From Morchella semilibera (taxonomy: Eukaryota > Ascomycota > Pezizomycetes > Pezizales > Morchellaceae): a stretch of 64,000 nucleotides of DNA. Location of the stretch: contig WBVU01000011.1 in NCBI GenBank assembly GCA_009192285.1, positions 1,174,668-1,238,667 on the forward strand, written 5' to 3'. A program made the translations under genes and the position numbers. The notes under the pieces were generated by a model that saw only the letters and a program-made list of their open reading frames with translations, made no database searches and was not told the DNA's origin. Shown here piece after piece: positions 27,101 to 38,899 of the stretch (positions are counted from its first letter, which is position 1; each line of letters opens with the position of its first letter).

Positions 27101-28689
27101 GGTTATACCCGCTCACGGTTTTACGCACGCCCTCTCGCCATGCTCACTACCTTCAAGGGCCGTGAGATTTTACGCGCAACAAAGGAACTAGCGGAGTCAA
27201 TGTCACTGCGAGTTATTTATGGTGACACTGACTCTGTCATGATCAATACCAACGTAGACAATTATAGCGACGCCATAAAAATTGGGAACGAGTTTAAAAA
27301 GAAGGTCAATGAGCGGTATAAGCTATTGGAAATCGATATTGACAACATTTTCCAAAGATTGTTGCTACACGCGAAGAAGAAATATGCAGCAATCAATTAC
27401 GTGGAAATAAATGGAAAGCTCGATACGAAGCTGGAGGTGAAAGGGCTAGATATGCGAAGACGAGAATTCTGTCAATTGTCAAAAGAGGTATCCTCGTAAG
27501 TTTATCCAGCTTGGCAATGGAGTAACCCGATGCTAACCAGAGGTAGACATATCTTGAACGAAATATTTTCGGGGGATGAAACGGAGATTGTTGTGGAGAA
27601 AATTCATGATTACCTTCGTGACCTTGCAGCGAAAATCAGAGCGGCTAAATTCCCAATCATGAAGTACATCATCTACACTAAACTTGGGAAGAACCCGGAA
27701 GATTATCCCAATGGAAAGACGATGCCACAGGTTCAAGTAGCCTTAAGGAAGAAAGCACGGGGGGAGTTGGTGAAGAGTGGAGACGTTATATCATACGTTA
27801 TTACGGGTGATGGAGAAGGATATGACAAGAATCCCGCGGAAAGGGCTTATTCAATTCAGGATGTACAGAGGCCTGACTCTGGCCTGAAGCCTGACCCTGA
27901 ATGGTACCTTCTTAAGCAGATTTTTCCGCCAATCGAACGTCTATGTGGGCCCATTGATGGCACAGATGCTATGAGACTAGCTGAGTGCCTAGGACTTGAC
28001 ACGAAGAAATATCAAATTGTCAATTCTGCTAGGCAGGAAGAGCGTGAAATCCATCCACTGGAGTCTACGATTTCAGATGAAGAAAGGTTTAAAAATGCGG
28101 AAAAACTTGGTCTTCGGTGCTGCTCATGTAAGGTGTCTTTTGAGTTTGAAGGGCTCCTTAATTCCCAAAATTTTGTTTCAACGGACGGAATTAGCTGTGC
28201 GAATACTTCTTGTGGGAAACCCATCACAGTTACGAGCGTGGTCGCGCAACTTGAGTACCAAATACGATCATTGACAACTAAGTACTACGATGCGTGGTTG
28301 ATATGCGACGATACGCAATGCGGCAATCGTACGCGTCAAATGAGTGTGTATGGAAAAAGGTGTTTAGGACCTAAGGGGCATGCAAATGGATGCAGGGGAA
28401 TCATGAGCTATGAGTATACAGATAAAATGCTGTATAATCAACTACTGTACTTCTTGAGCCTGTTTGATGTGGATAAGGCAAAGACTAACGTCGAAGCTGA
28501 TAAAAACGGTTTGCTTACCTGCTTCATTTCGTTGGGGTCTGAACTAATTATGAAATAGAAATCATTCATGTGTTGGCGGAAAACAATAGGATAAGATTTA
28601 AGACGATATCGGATACAGTCCAAAAGTATTTGGAGAAGTGTGGGAGACAGTGGGTTTCTATGGAGAGTATTTTTAGTTTCGCAGCGTAG
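24118..28689 (+). CDS. POL1: DNA polymerase alpha catalytic subunit, with a one-base insertion near the start
   Basis: Family B polymerase of the primase complex that starts every Okazaki fragment. Exons 24118-26995, 27044-27495, 27541-28508, 28559-28689; 1475 residues after discounting one base. The natural N-terminus is at 24118 ([11 protein letters not shown], then [14 protein letters not shown]), which continues in another frame with [12 protein letters not shown]. The A run 24198-24203 is one base too long, and the frame from 24118 stops soon after. Later motifs: exonuclease-like region, DFNSLYPSI (about 888), [20 protein letters not shown] (about 1018, catalytic aspartates), and C-terminal Cys pairs (CCSCK, CANTSCG, CDDTQCG, CRG) for zinc and an Fe-S/B-subunit contact. 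A 51 nt in-frame intron at 24545-24595 is possible, since [13 protein letters not shown] there does not look like the family. Confidence 0.95.
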
Positions 28690-29724
28690 GTACACACGGC
28701 GTAAATAGGCTCAATTAAATTTTATATTCTCTGTTTAGATTTGTATAGGTATTTGACTTTCTGGTGTTAGATACATGAGGTAACAAACAATTGAGACGAG
28801 GGCAGTACATAGAGTACATGTATTTGCGCGCATGGGCTGTACTCTAGAGATAAAACACTATGTTTTGGCACCCCAGTCTCGAAGCTCATGAGTTCAAACC
28901 GTGATATAAACAACCAGATAAGAGTGACTGCAATGACAATTTATAGTTACATATCCCTATACTGCCATCACAACCCTTCGCAAAGGGACCGAAATATTTG
29001 TTGTGATCGCAGATGTTTTTACGGGGTGCCAAAACTTTGCGGACGCGGCAGTAATAAAGTATTTGTACTAGTAGAGTACCGGGTACATACCACGCATACA
29101 TGTACGATAAGTTACATTGTTAATGTGAACGAAACCAGGCCCTGTGCCCTGGTGAAAACAGAATCGATTACCGCCAAGGCCCACCTTCTATTCCCATAAA
29201 TGGATTAGGGCGGGGAACTCCCGAGAGCCGTCCCAGAGAAAAAAAAATTGTAAGCCTCTGGCTCGAAACACCATCATAAACGCTGTGGATTGCCCCTCCA
29301 AAGCCAACCTTTCAACACTCTTCACTTTATTGCGATCCTGTTGTTGGAGTCGTTCGATTGAGGTGAACATCGCTTACTTTTGTGCATTGTGAAACCTTGT
29401 TCTCACAAGAGGTGGCCCAAGTGGGATATCATTCTATCGCGACATGAGGCGTCTGTCGGTAGGTCACTGCCCCCTTTGCCCGGATTTCCTGTTCCTGGAA
29501 TCCCTTCCACGTACACTTCAACCACCTCCTATTTCCTCTCTTCTCTGTACTACACCTCCCTTTGTACTTCTACGACCTTTAGAAAGCGTACATTATTTAA
29601 TATACCCTGTGCTTTGCCCTACATCCTAAACTACTCCCAAAACTTCTCAAAGTGGCGTCTGGTTCCTGACTTTTTTTTTTTCTTTTCACGCAACGTTTTA
29701 CAGGGCTTCCATTTGCGGTACATC
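28690..29724. other. Intergenic region and leader of the helicase gene
   Basis: No gene supported. It includes TACATGTA copies near 28816 and 29097. A pyrimidine-rich tract (29460-29700) has a possible 5' UTR intron between the GT at about 29460 and the TTTTACAG ending at 29703. Confidence 0.45.
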
Positions 29725-32700
29725 ATGCAACAACAACAAAATGCTCCCAGGTTCGCCACCCAGTCTCCCGTTAGTTCCTGGCGCGCAAGCTCAAGGCCTG
29801 GTGTCCTCCCTGCCCCAGCCCGACCCGCAAGCAACTTTTATGCTCCATCTAGCGAGGAAGCGTGGACGCAGTACGATGGCCTTGGCCCCGTGGGCAACGG
29901 TAGAGATTTTGACAGGAGCTGGAGGAATCCAGTCGGAAGAGGTGGAAACAACAATACCCACAATTCTCTATTCCAGCCGCAGGGATCGAGATATGGTGGA
30001 TACAATTCTAGAGGACCAGTCCAGCGAAATAATAGGGGAGGTTTCAAAGCACAAGGACGAGAGCGATCGCCTCAAAGAGGGGCTGGGAGAGGAGGCGATA
30101 GAGCGTATAATGAACGGCCTCAATCGAAGTCTTCTGGTCATATGAAGTCTCGGGACATGAGGCCAAGAGAACTTGTCGATGAAGCTTATTTAGAAAATAA
30201 CTTCGAAGTCCCAAAAGAGGATGATTATAAAAAAGCACCGAAAACCCTATTTAATAACCCAAAGGCATTTTTATGGGATTTCAAGACGTTGTCGACAAGG
30301 TCCTCCTTTCTCACACAAAAGGGTGGATTTTACAGGTGTACTGTGATCGTCACCCTCCCGAACGGTCAAAAAACCGAAGCCGTTGGGGACCACTCTGATA
30401 AGGTTTGTTTGGGAATCCATCTGGCTCATTTTATTGTATTCTGACATTTCTCTTCACTCATAGAAAATTTCAGAGAAAATTGCTTGCCAGCATTGTATTC
30501 TTAAACTTCATGCCAATGGCTTGCTCAAAGATATTATTTATCAGGGCGCCCATGAGGCCGCCTTTGACCAAACCTTGTTGAATGATGAATCCGACGCGAA
30601 GATGGACATATACGACTACTGTGCACGTTTCGATGCCGTTCCAATGTTTATCTTCCGCGAGACCCAGCGACCGGGAAACCGAAAACCACTGGTCGAGTGT
30701 ACTGTAGAGATGCCGGAACAGAATATCCAGGCTTCAGCCCGCGCTACCGATAAGAAGGTTGCAGAGATTTTGGCATGTGTGGAGTTCAAGAAGCAGGCGG
30801 AAGAATATCACGCCAAGCATGGCGAATCGACAATTGTTGTCAAAGATCTTTTGGCCCTTAGCACCCGTAACGCAAGGAAGTTTTTCGAGTTTTACAAGTT
30901 GCACAACCGAGGCGTTGGATACGACTGTCATATAAAACAGGTATCAGGAGGAAGTAGGCGACTTAAAGCTGGTTACTTCATTGGGCAGATGAAGCTCAAT
31001 AACGAGCCATTAGGACGGGCAGTGGAAATGCATAGCAAGAGAGCAGCAGATACTGCAGCTTTTCTAACTGGTGCAGTGGAGTTGAAGAGAAGGGAGCCGG
31101 GAATTTTCCCGAAATTTTTGGAGGCTCTTAGGCTTGGAAATGGAGAGCTTTTGAAGCCGATTGCTCCCTCATGGATCTATACGGAAAATGATTCCGTAAT
31201 GGCTATGACTGACACGTTGATGAATGTCAGGCGGGTTGGACTCCCCCCGTCGGAAGAGGAGGAGGATATGATGGAGGCACAAGAGGGGAGGAATAGGCGA
31301 ATGAGCCCATGGAGGCGATTAGATAAGGCTTTCGTGGCAGTTAAAAACATCAAGTTGCAGGAGGATTACGAGAAATATCTCAATGATCCTGCATTGACTA
31401 TGCTGAGGAAAAAGCGAGAAGAGCTACCGATGAACCAATATCAGGCTAAGGTTCTGGATATTGTTGAGAACAACCCTGTTAGCATTATTGTTGGTGCTAC
31501 TGGATCTGGAAAGACAAGTAAGTTTTAATTATCTCTCGCTTTAGATTTCTTTTATTAACCCATTACAGCTCAGGTACCTCAGATTCTTCTTGAGAAGGCA
31601 ATTAAGGAAGGGAAGGGTGCCGAGTGTAATATCATATGTACTCAACCTAGACGAATCGCTGCCACTTCTGTGGCACAGCGTGTTGCAGTAGAGAGAAATG
31701 AGTCTCTCCAGAAATCTGTTGGCTATCACGTCCGATTCGATTCTAAGCTGCCTTCTGCCGGTGGAAGCATCACTTATTGCACAACTGGTATCCTTCTTCA
31801 ACAACTCAGAAACTCTGCCGACGAAGCGTTGGAGGGTGTTACCCATCTCGTTATCGACGAAGTCCATGAGCGCGATATCCTAATCGATTTCTTGCTAATT
31901 ATTTTGAAGCGGGTGTTGAAGGAGAGAAAAATTCTCGGGAAGCCTGATGTCAAGGTTGTGCTTATGAGTGCTACAATGGATACAGATCTTTTCTCTAATT
32001 ACTTTACGGAAAAGAACGAGCGTGGCCGGTTTGTGCCTTGCCCTGATCTTAGCGTTCCAGGACGTACCTTTCCTGTTAAGGAGTTATACCTCGAAGATAT
32101 CAGGGCAATTCTCAAAGAATCGCATTCACCTGCCGAGTTGTCTATGCTCAACGAGCCCGATTCGAGGGAGTATCTTGGAATTGAAAACAATCTCTCAGCC
32201 TCTGCCCCTGCCTCTAGGCTTGCTTCGAGAGTTCCCTCCAGAGCTCCATCTAGAGCTGCTTCTACACAGGAAGAGGCTCCTGAAGACGATCAAGTGGTGG
32301 ATAATTCCACCACTATTAACTGGAAACAAGAGGTCAAGCTTGGGGCTGATGGCCAAGCGACTGTTTCAAACGAGAAGCAAGATGCAATTGTTCCAATCGG
32401 CCTTATTGCAACCACTGTAGCCCATATCGCGAAGACAACCACTGAGGGCGCCATGTTGGTATTTTTGCCTGGCCTCGAGGAAATTACGGGGCTTGACGAA
32501 GCTCTTCGGACTCGGAAACCACTCGGCGTCGATTTTAATGATGAGAAGAAGTTCAAGCTCTGCTTGCTCCATTCTTCTATTCCTAACCAAAATGAGGTCT
32601 TTGATAATGTCCCAGAGGGCTGCCGCAAGGTTATTCTTTCTACCAACATTGCAGAAACTTCCGTCACCATTCCAGATGTCAGATACGTTATCGACAGCGG

Positions 32701-34184
32701 AAAGATGAGGGAAAAACAATACGAACAGGCGCGAAGAATTACTCAACTTGTATGCACTTGGATCAGTAAATCGAACTCAAAACAAAGAGCTGGAAGAGCT
32801 GGTCGTGTCCAGAACGGAAACTATTGGGCCCTGTTCTCTAAGACTAGATTCGAGTCGATGCGTGCAACAGGATTACCGGAAATGTTGAGGTCGGATCTCC
32901 AGGAAATCTGCTTGGACATCAAAGCACAAGGCTTTACGGACCCGGTTAAGCAGTTTTTGTCTGAGGCTATAGAAGCCCCTGCCCCGAACGTAATCGATGC
33001 TTCGCTCAATCAATTGGTGACTCTCGGCGCCTTAACTGACGACGAGCGTTTGACGCCTCTGGGACGTGTATTGGCTACTATGCCTGTTGAACCCGCACTT
33101 GGAAAAATGATCCTACTCGCTGTCATTTTCCGTTGTCTTGACCCGATCATAATATTAGGTGCTTCTACAGCCGCCCGAGATTTGTTCGTCAGTCCCCCAG
33201 AAAAACGACAAGATGCCAATCGTGCAAAGCATGCTTTTGTTCGTGGTACAGGTAGTGACCACATGGCTATGGTCAATGCTTTCCGTGAATGGAGATGGAT
33301 TCGTGACCAGAACGGCCAGTACGCGGCGGGTAGATTCGCAGATGACAACTTCCTTCACAAGGGGGCTTTGAGGACCCTTGAGCAAACTGCTGAACAGATC
33401 GAGGAGATCTTGGTACAGGCAAGGATTATTCCATTTACTCGGAAGGGCCAGCGTTACCAGTCCGAGATTGGCCATGCACGCTTGAACGATAACTCCAACT
33501 GTGTACCACTCATTAAAGCCCTGACCTTGGCTGGTATGTACCCCAACTTAGGTATTAATACTGGGGGAAGAGGGTTCCGTACTGCGAATGAGAATTTCAC
33601 CATGATTCATCCAACATCTGTCCACTATGGCAACAGGGCTGATGACCAATTACCCTTCGGGACCCTTGTTACATATTCGGCCAAGGCTAGGAGTAATGAT
33701 GGGTCAACTCTGCTCCTCCGCACTGTCACTGAAAGTTCACCTTTGTCAGCTATGCTATTTGGTGGGAAATTGTCGAATTATGGAAACAACTTAGAGATTG
33801 ATTCTTGGCTACCATTCTTGGCGCCTACGCAGACTGCGAAGATTACTTTTGATTTTAGAAGATTATTGGATAGGGTAAGATTGTTTTTGGAGCTACTTTG
33901 CGTGAAAATGGAAACTAATTCTTATCCTTACAGCTACTTGCACATGCCTTCCGTAGTCTCTCTAGGAGGGGCAGCGATAGGAGTGGGTTTTTGGCTGATG
34001 ATCCGGCTCGTGAGACTTTTGCGAAAGGACTAGTAGAGGTATGCTCGCATCCCCTTTCTTTTTTTTACGGACCAATCTGACATTATCGGGACAGGTTCTC
34101 GAGTGTGATGTTCCGAAGAGGCAGCCTAACCGCCAATGGGGGTCCGGTGGTCAATCAGATAGAGGATACACACGCAGGTTCTAA
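29725..34184 (+). CDS. DEAH/RHA-type ATP-dependent RNA helicase
   Basis: Superfamily 2 RNA helicase of the DEAH/RHA (DHX9/DHX57-like) group; the exact orthologue is not settled. Exons 29725-30402, 30464-31517, 31569-33874, 33934-34038, 34095-34184; 1410 residues. The N-terminus is Gln-, Arg- and Gly-rich (residues 1-150), followed by a dsRNA-binding-like segment (FLTQKGGFYRCTVIV). Helicase motifs: GATGSGKTT/Q (I, split by an intron), TQPRRIAATSVAQRV (Ia), VIDEVHERD (II, DEVH), SATMD (III), VLSTNIAETSVTIP (V-like), QRAGRAGR (VI). The HA2 and OB-fold regions follow, and the end is Arg/Gly-rich. A Ser/Arg/Ala-rich insertion sits between motifs III and IV (32200-32300). The start was chosen at the Met before the Gln run; the frame upstream is pyrimidine-rich leader. 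Confidence 0.92.
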
Positions 34185-35154
34185 AGTAAAAGAGGTATAA
34201 CGGGCAGGTATAGGTAGGGGTTTCTTTCCGGTGTTTTTATGCTCCCGGCGTTAAATCTTTTTTGTGTGTTGTATTTGTGTTATCACGATCATTGTTAGTT
34301 TTTGTGCATCTTGATAGAGGCTCTCCTTGGTCTGTTTTGTAGTATACTTTACGATTATGGATTTAGAAAGTGTTCCGGTATGATGCACATGCTGCATTAG
34401 AGATCAAGATGGGCTAGGGGGCATAGAAAAAGGTATGGGAGGGTTTGCATGCAAGGAGATTGACGACTAGTGAGAGTTTTCTTGTATTATTTTAAAAGAC
34501 ATCTCCTCCTGGCTATCTAATATTATTATTTTTAGATAGCCTTGCAGTGGAATTTAAGAATCAGGGTTCACTACGTTCAGAAGGGACTATCGGGTCGGTC
34601 GAACTAGCTCGCGTTGATTGTTTCAACTGCCCCAATCCCATTGCTTACGATCTGCTCCCTACAACAGCTTCCCACATACATCATGTAGATGACCTCCTAA
34701 GCCACTCGAACACCCCCACACTCGAACAGTTGATAGCGATTGGTGAGTTAGTACAGAAGCCGGCTACAAGATCCTTATATAACTATCTCTTGTGAGTAAC
34801 CTTTTATAAGCAAATTATATGTATATATAGGTTCAAGCGCGTTTGTAGTGGGCACTTATGTAACTAGAGAATGAACTTTTGAAATCTATTGTCTATGAGA
34901 AGCGGTGATTCTGCCTTTTTTTTTTTTTTTTTTACTTTTTTTAGTGTGGATTCTGAACCTGAGCAGCCAGCTACAAATACGGATGTGATAAAACCCAATT
35001 AAAGCTTGTTCCCAGGTATCAATCCACATATTTCTCTTCCCCTCCGATGATGTCGGGGAGAATTCTTTGTCCATGTATGTACTTCCTACATGTGGCCGTT
35101 GGTGGTAGCTATACATACTAGATATTAATCCACTCACCAATCATGGAAACTACA

Positions 35155-35323
35155 TGTAGTACCGCATTAATTCGTCTCGACGGCCGGTCACACAAGACAT
35201 TAGAATTCCCCTATTTGGTTATTTGTCTTGAATACGCCCCCTAATCTCCCCTCATACCCGCTGGAAAAGCAGCTTCGACATCTTGTGTGACCAGCCGTCG
35301 AGACGAATTAATGCGGTACTACA
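35155..35323. mobile_element. MITE-like element with 43 bp terminal inverted repeats
   Basis: Left arm 35155-35197 and right arm 35280-35323 are reverse complements with a single mismatch (TGTAGTACCGCATTAATTCG, then TCTCGACGGC/TGGTCACACAAG). The 80 bp interior is unrelated and non-coding. The high arm identity suggests recent insertion or maintained pairing. Confidence 0.75.
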
Positions 35324-35574
35324 CCTAGACACCCATATGTGGGTGCACTTGTGGGTCACCACCCGGGGCCTCCACCTGCTCCGCCAAAGGCATATAGACT
35401 GTATGTATATATTTATCTAGGATGTAAAGAAGACTAAATCATTTCCATCTTCTAATTAATGACCGTTATATCTGGCTGCCTAAATACGATGAGGCCTTAA
35501 TATGCAACAAGCCATTAGCATATACTAAGTCCATGGCATTTGTAAAGAAAACTTAGTAAGATTATGTACTTACA

Positions 35575-35739
35575 GTATGAAAAAATGGGGTGAAATCACT
35601 ACCATAGGACTACGGAATTTAGTGGCAAATACCGAATTAAATCGGCATTAGAGGAAGAGTACTGTACAAATACCGTATTTACCGCAATGCTAGCGTACCA
35701 ACGAGAATACCGTAGTGATCCCACCCCTCTTTTTGGTGC
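35575..35739. mobile_element. Dispersed MITE-like element, copy 1
   Basis: The ends are inverted repeats: GTATGAAAAAATGGGGTGAA and ATCACTAC at the left against GTAGTGATCCCACCCC and TCTTTTTGG at the right. Interior words (ACCGAATTAAATCGG, CGCAATGCTAGCGTA) recur in reverse orientation at 46395-46522, which defines a repeat family. Confidence 0.6.
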
Positions 35740-36578
35740 TGCGTGTGCGTGTAAGTATATTGCCAGACGAGTGATTTACCATGATCAAGTGTATGCACAT
35801 ACATGTATCCTTGGGTCGGTTGAAAATCAGAAAGGGGATGTGGTGTGACAAGAAACAACCTCAAGCTACATCTAATCAAAAATCAATCACTTGTGCACAT
35901 GTATTTGGTCTGGTCGCGTATTGCGCGTGCGAATCAAAATCGAGCGAGTGATAATCATGATCTGGCATATGTATCCTGACTGGATTTACCCGCTGCTTTG
36001 GTGGCTAGATCATGTGAGTTGTGGATTCCGGCTATTCGATATGGACAGGCTACATACATGCACCCGGTACTTACATACTTGAGGTTGGCGCGACGGTTAT
36101 TCTAATGTTGCTTACTACTACACGCACGTAGCTAAGTATGTTTTAACATCTGTTTCGTTTATTTAACAGGCGAGTTGTGATGACCGAGACTCTTGACTCT
36201 TTAACAACACCTCACTTTTGCCTTTCTTGAGCCATCATCATCACCACCATCATCATCACCTCACTGATGTATCTTCTCAAATAGAATCTCCTCTACACTT
36301 ACGAAACACTTATATAACCTGCCACTACCCATACTACATACATATTTCCAGACATCACCTGTCTCGGAACCCCTGCAGCTTCTACTTCCCCGTCCAACCA
36401 AAAGGCTCCACCAAGCAGGTCCACCAGCTATTCCTCTTTTGTACACCTCTCCCCTTTCCCCTACCCTTCTCCGGTAAATAATATTATGAAAACTCTCCCT
36501 TCTGCCAACTTCTTTCCCTTTGCTACTTCACCGCCTCCATCAAATTCCTTTTCATCCGTAGAAACATCAAACTCAGCA

Positions 36579-38231
36579 ATGGTGAAGACGTCGACTCTCC
36601 TGCACTATGCTTGCCACCCCAATCAGTTGAGGGCAATCATTCAATGGTAAGAATCCTTATCGCCCCTTCCCTTCCTTGATCTTCTTCTATTATCCCTCCC
36701 TTACCTGCCTCTAACGCAATTCCATCTACTTAGGAAAGTTTGGCATACTCCCCTCCATGAGCGAGACGAAGAGAAGGAATCCCCATCTCTCAAGCGGTGC
36801 TTCGAGTTCTTGGACCTCACCTCCCGCTCCTTCAGCGCCGTGATCCAGGAGCTCTGCCCAGAATTATGCGTTTCGGTCGCTCTCTTCTACCTTATCCTAC
36901 GAGGTCTTGACACCATTGAAGATGACATGACGATTGCGCTATCAGAAAAGGAGCCCCTACTGCGATCATTCGACGAGGTCCTCGACAAGCAGGGCTGGAA
37001 TTACAAAGGCAATGGTCCCAATGAGAAAGACAGGCAACTCTGTGTCGAATTCGATGTCGTGATCAAGGAGTTTGCCCTTATCCCCGAGTCTCACAGGGTG
37101 ATTATCAAGGATATTACAAAAAAGATGGGGAACGGTATGGCCGACTATGCCAACAACGCAGAACACAACGTCAACGGTGTTAATACCATCGCCGATTATG
37201 ACCTATACTGCCATTACGTCGCCGGGCTTGTTGGAGAAGGCTTGACCCGTCTTTTCGTTGCCTCTGAAAAGGCCAACAAGGCGCTTCTTGACCGCCCACA
37301 TCTCTCAAATGCGATGGGATTGTTCCTTCAAAAGACAAACATTATCCGTGACTACGCGGAAGACCTTGCGGATGGACGCAGATTCTGGCCGAAAGAGATC
37401 TGGAGTAAATATATCACTAATTACAACGAATTCCCTAAGCCCGAGAATGAGGAAGCAGCGCTCAACTGTATCTCCGAGATGTGTTTGAATGCGCTCGGCC
37501 ACGCCGATGAGTGTCTCTTCTATCTGGCCGGTATTCGAGAACAGAGTGTATTCAACTTTGCAGCTATTCCACAGGTCATGGCTATCGCGACTCTCTCTTT
37601 AGTATTTAGAAATAAGGATGTATATCACAAAAATGTCAAAATTGCAAAGGGAGAGGCCTGCGAATTGATGTTAGAAGTCGGGAACTTAAGGTCTGTGTGT
37701 GAAGTTTTCAGGAAATACCTGAGAATCATCCACAAGAAAAACACACCCAAAGACCCCAATTTCCTCAATATCAGCGCAGCTTGCGGAAAGGTTTGTTGGT
37801 TACCACTACAAGGCAGTTTTCTTTTTACTTACAATTGAGCCCTAGGTTGAACAATTCATAGAGTCCATCTACCCCACCCCTAAGGGCGATGATGAGATTG
37901 CAAACCACCGGCAGCAGGAGGCAACCGGCGAGACACCAGAACAGGCCGCAGCAGCGAAGAAGGAGATCTTCCTCTTGATCGCAGCTATTGTTGCAACTCT
38001 GTTTGTCATCTCTGCCCTCATGGTTAGTTCCTTTTCGCTCCCCTCTTCCTATACGCATTTTATGCTAACTAGTTGTAGGTTGGGATTGCCTGGATGCTTG
38101 GTGCCCGATTTGATATTGCCTTCCAGGAGCTCAAGAACGGTAATTTTGGACCAAAAGCGGTTAGCTCGGCCGTCACATCGGCCGCAACCTCAGCCGTTAC
38201 CTCAATAGCACCAGAACATGTCGAACTGTAA
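36579..38231 (+). CDS. ERG9: Squalene synthase (farnesyl-diphosphate farnesyltransferase)
   Basis: Joins two farnesyl diphosphates to squalene, the first committed step of ergosterol synthesis, on the ER membrane. Exons 36579-36646, 36734-37790, 37846-38022, 38079-38231; 484 residues. The start gives [20 protein letters not shown], like the family. Visible motifs are [33 protein letters not shown] (first Asp-rich motif, about residue 81), [18 protein letters not shown] (second Asp-rich motif, about 228) and the [11 protein letters not shown] segment. A membrane anchor sits near the C-terminus ([19 protein letters not shown]), followed by a tail rich in Ala, Ser and Val. All conserved acidic residues are present. 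Confidence 0.97.
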
Positions 38232-38899
38232 ATTTTGATTTTAATTCTTCTTTCGGATTTATATTACTTTAACTTCCTTCTCGAATCTGGTTTGGGCTGT
38301 ATCATTTTGATTGGACTTCGCATGCATGGCAAAAAATCTTTGGGGGAATGATAACGATTGTTCTTTGACGTGGAAAAACGGGGTGAATAAAACAGGGGGC
38401 CTAGTTATGATAGCTAGGTATACACATTAAGGCTTACGATAATACTTTAATCGCTTTTCTAGTCCTTTCCCTTCTTTTATCTTATGTTGAGAAGATACGG
38501 TGTAAGCGCATATGTCAAATTATTAGCCCTGCATTTAGAGAAATCGATGCTGGAAGTGCCAAGGATGTACTCATGTTAAATCTTGTGATTGCTCGATAGC
38601 TAGCATTAGTTCTGGGGTAGCCCCCAACATATATTTGGCACCTAATTAGTGCTACATCGAATACGAGTGAAACGCAGGGATGTTCTGGGACCTACTAGAA
38701 ATAGGGACCATGATATTTATAAGGAAGTCATTCCTTTTCATAAAATCTACCTTTGTATCTTGGATAAGGAGTTCAGTAAAACTTAATAGTGATTCTGAGA
38801 GAAGTTGTTAGTTGTGTTTCAAAGACCAGTTACCCAAGTTGCGTACGACTTAGCAAAGACATTGCTTATCTGAGGGGGGGGGGGCTATACTCGCATGAT
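38232..38899. other. Convergent 3' intergenic space
   Basis: Lies between the ERG9 stop and the stop of the minus-strand membrane-protein model. AT-rich, with a G run at 38874-38884; no coding or RNA feature seen. A further 3' exon of the minus-strand gene could fall near 38850-38890, where a C-rich tract ends in CAG on that strand. Confidence 0.45.

Larger units (their letters stand above)
34185..36578. other. Intergenic region with two MITE-like elements
   Basis: No gene supported. An open frame at 34547-34795 (+) lacks recognisable features. Elements lie at 35155-35323 and 35575-35739. The 36180-36578 part is pyrimidine-rich with CAT/CAC repeats and is probably the ERG9 promoter and leader. 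It has an in-frame upstream ATG at 36486, which I did not take as the start. Confidence 0.55.

Noticed and set aside
28870-28910. B-box-like GAGTTCAAACC that might mark a tRNA gene
   Set aside because: No matching A box or cloverleaf pairing could be drawn around it.
34547-34795. 82-residue open frame downstream of the helicase
   Set aside because: No recognisable motif, no splice partners, and AT-rich flanks; possible but unsupported.
36486-36578. In-frame upstream ATG of ERG9
   Set aside because: The added 31 residues are Ser/Pro/Phe-rich leader-like sequence and not part of squalene synthases; the start at 36579 fits the family.
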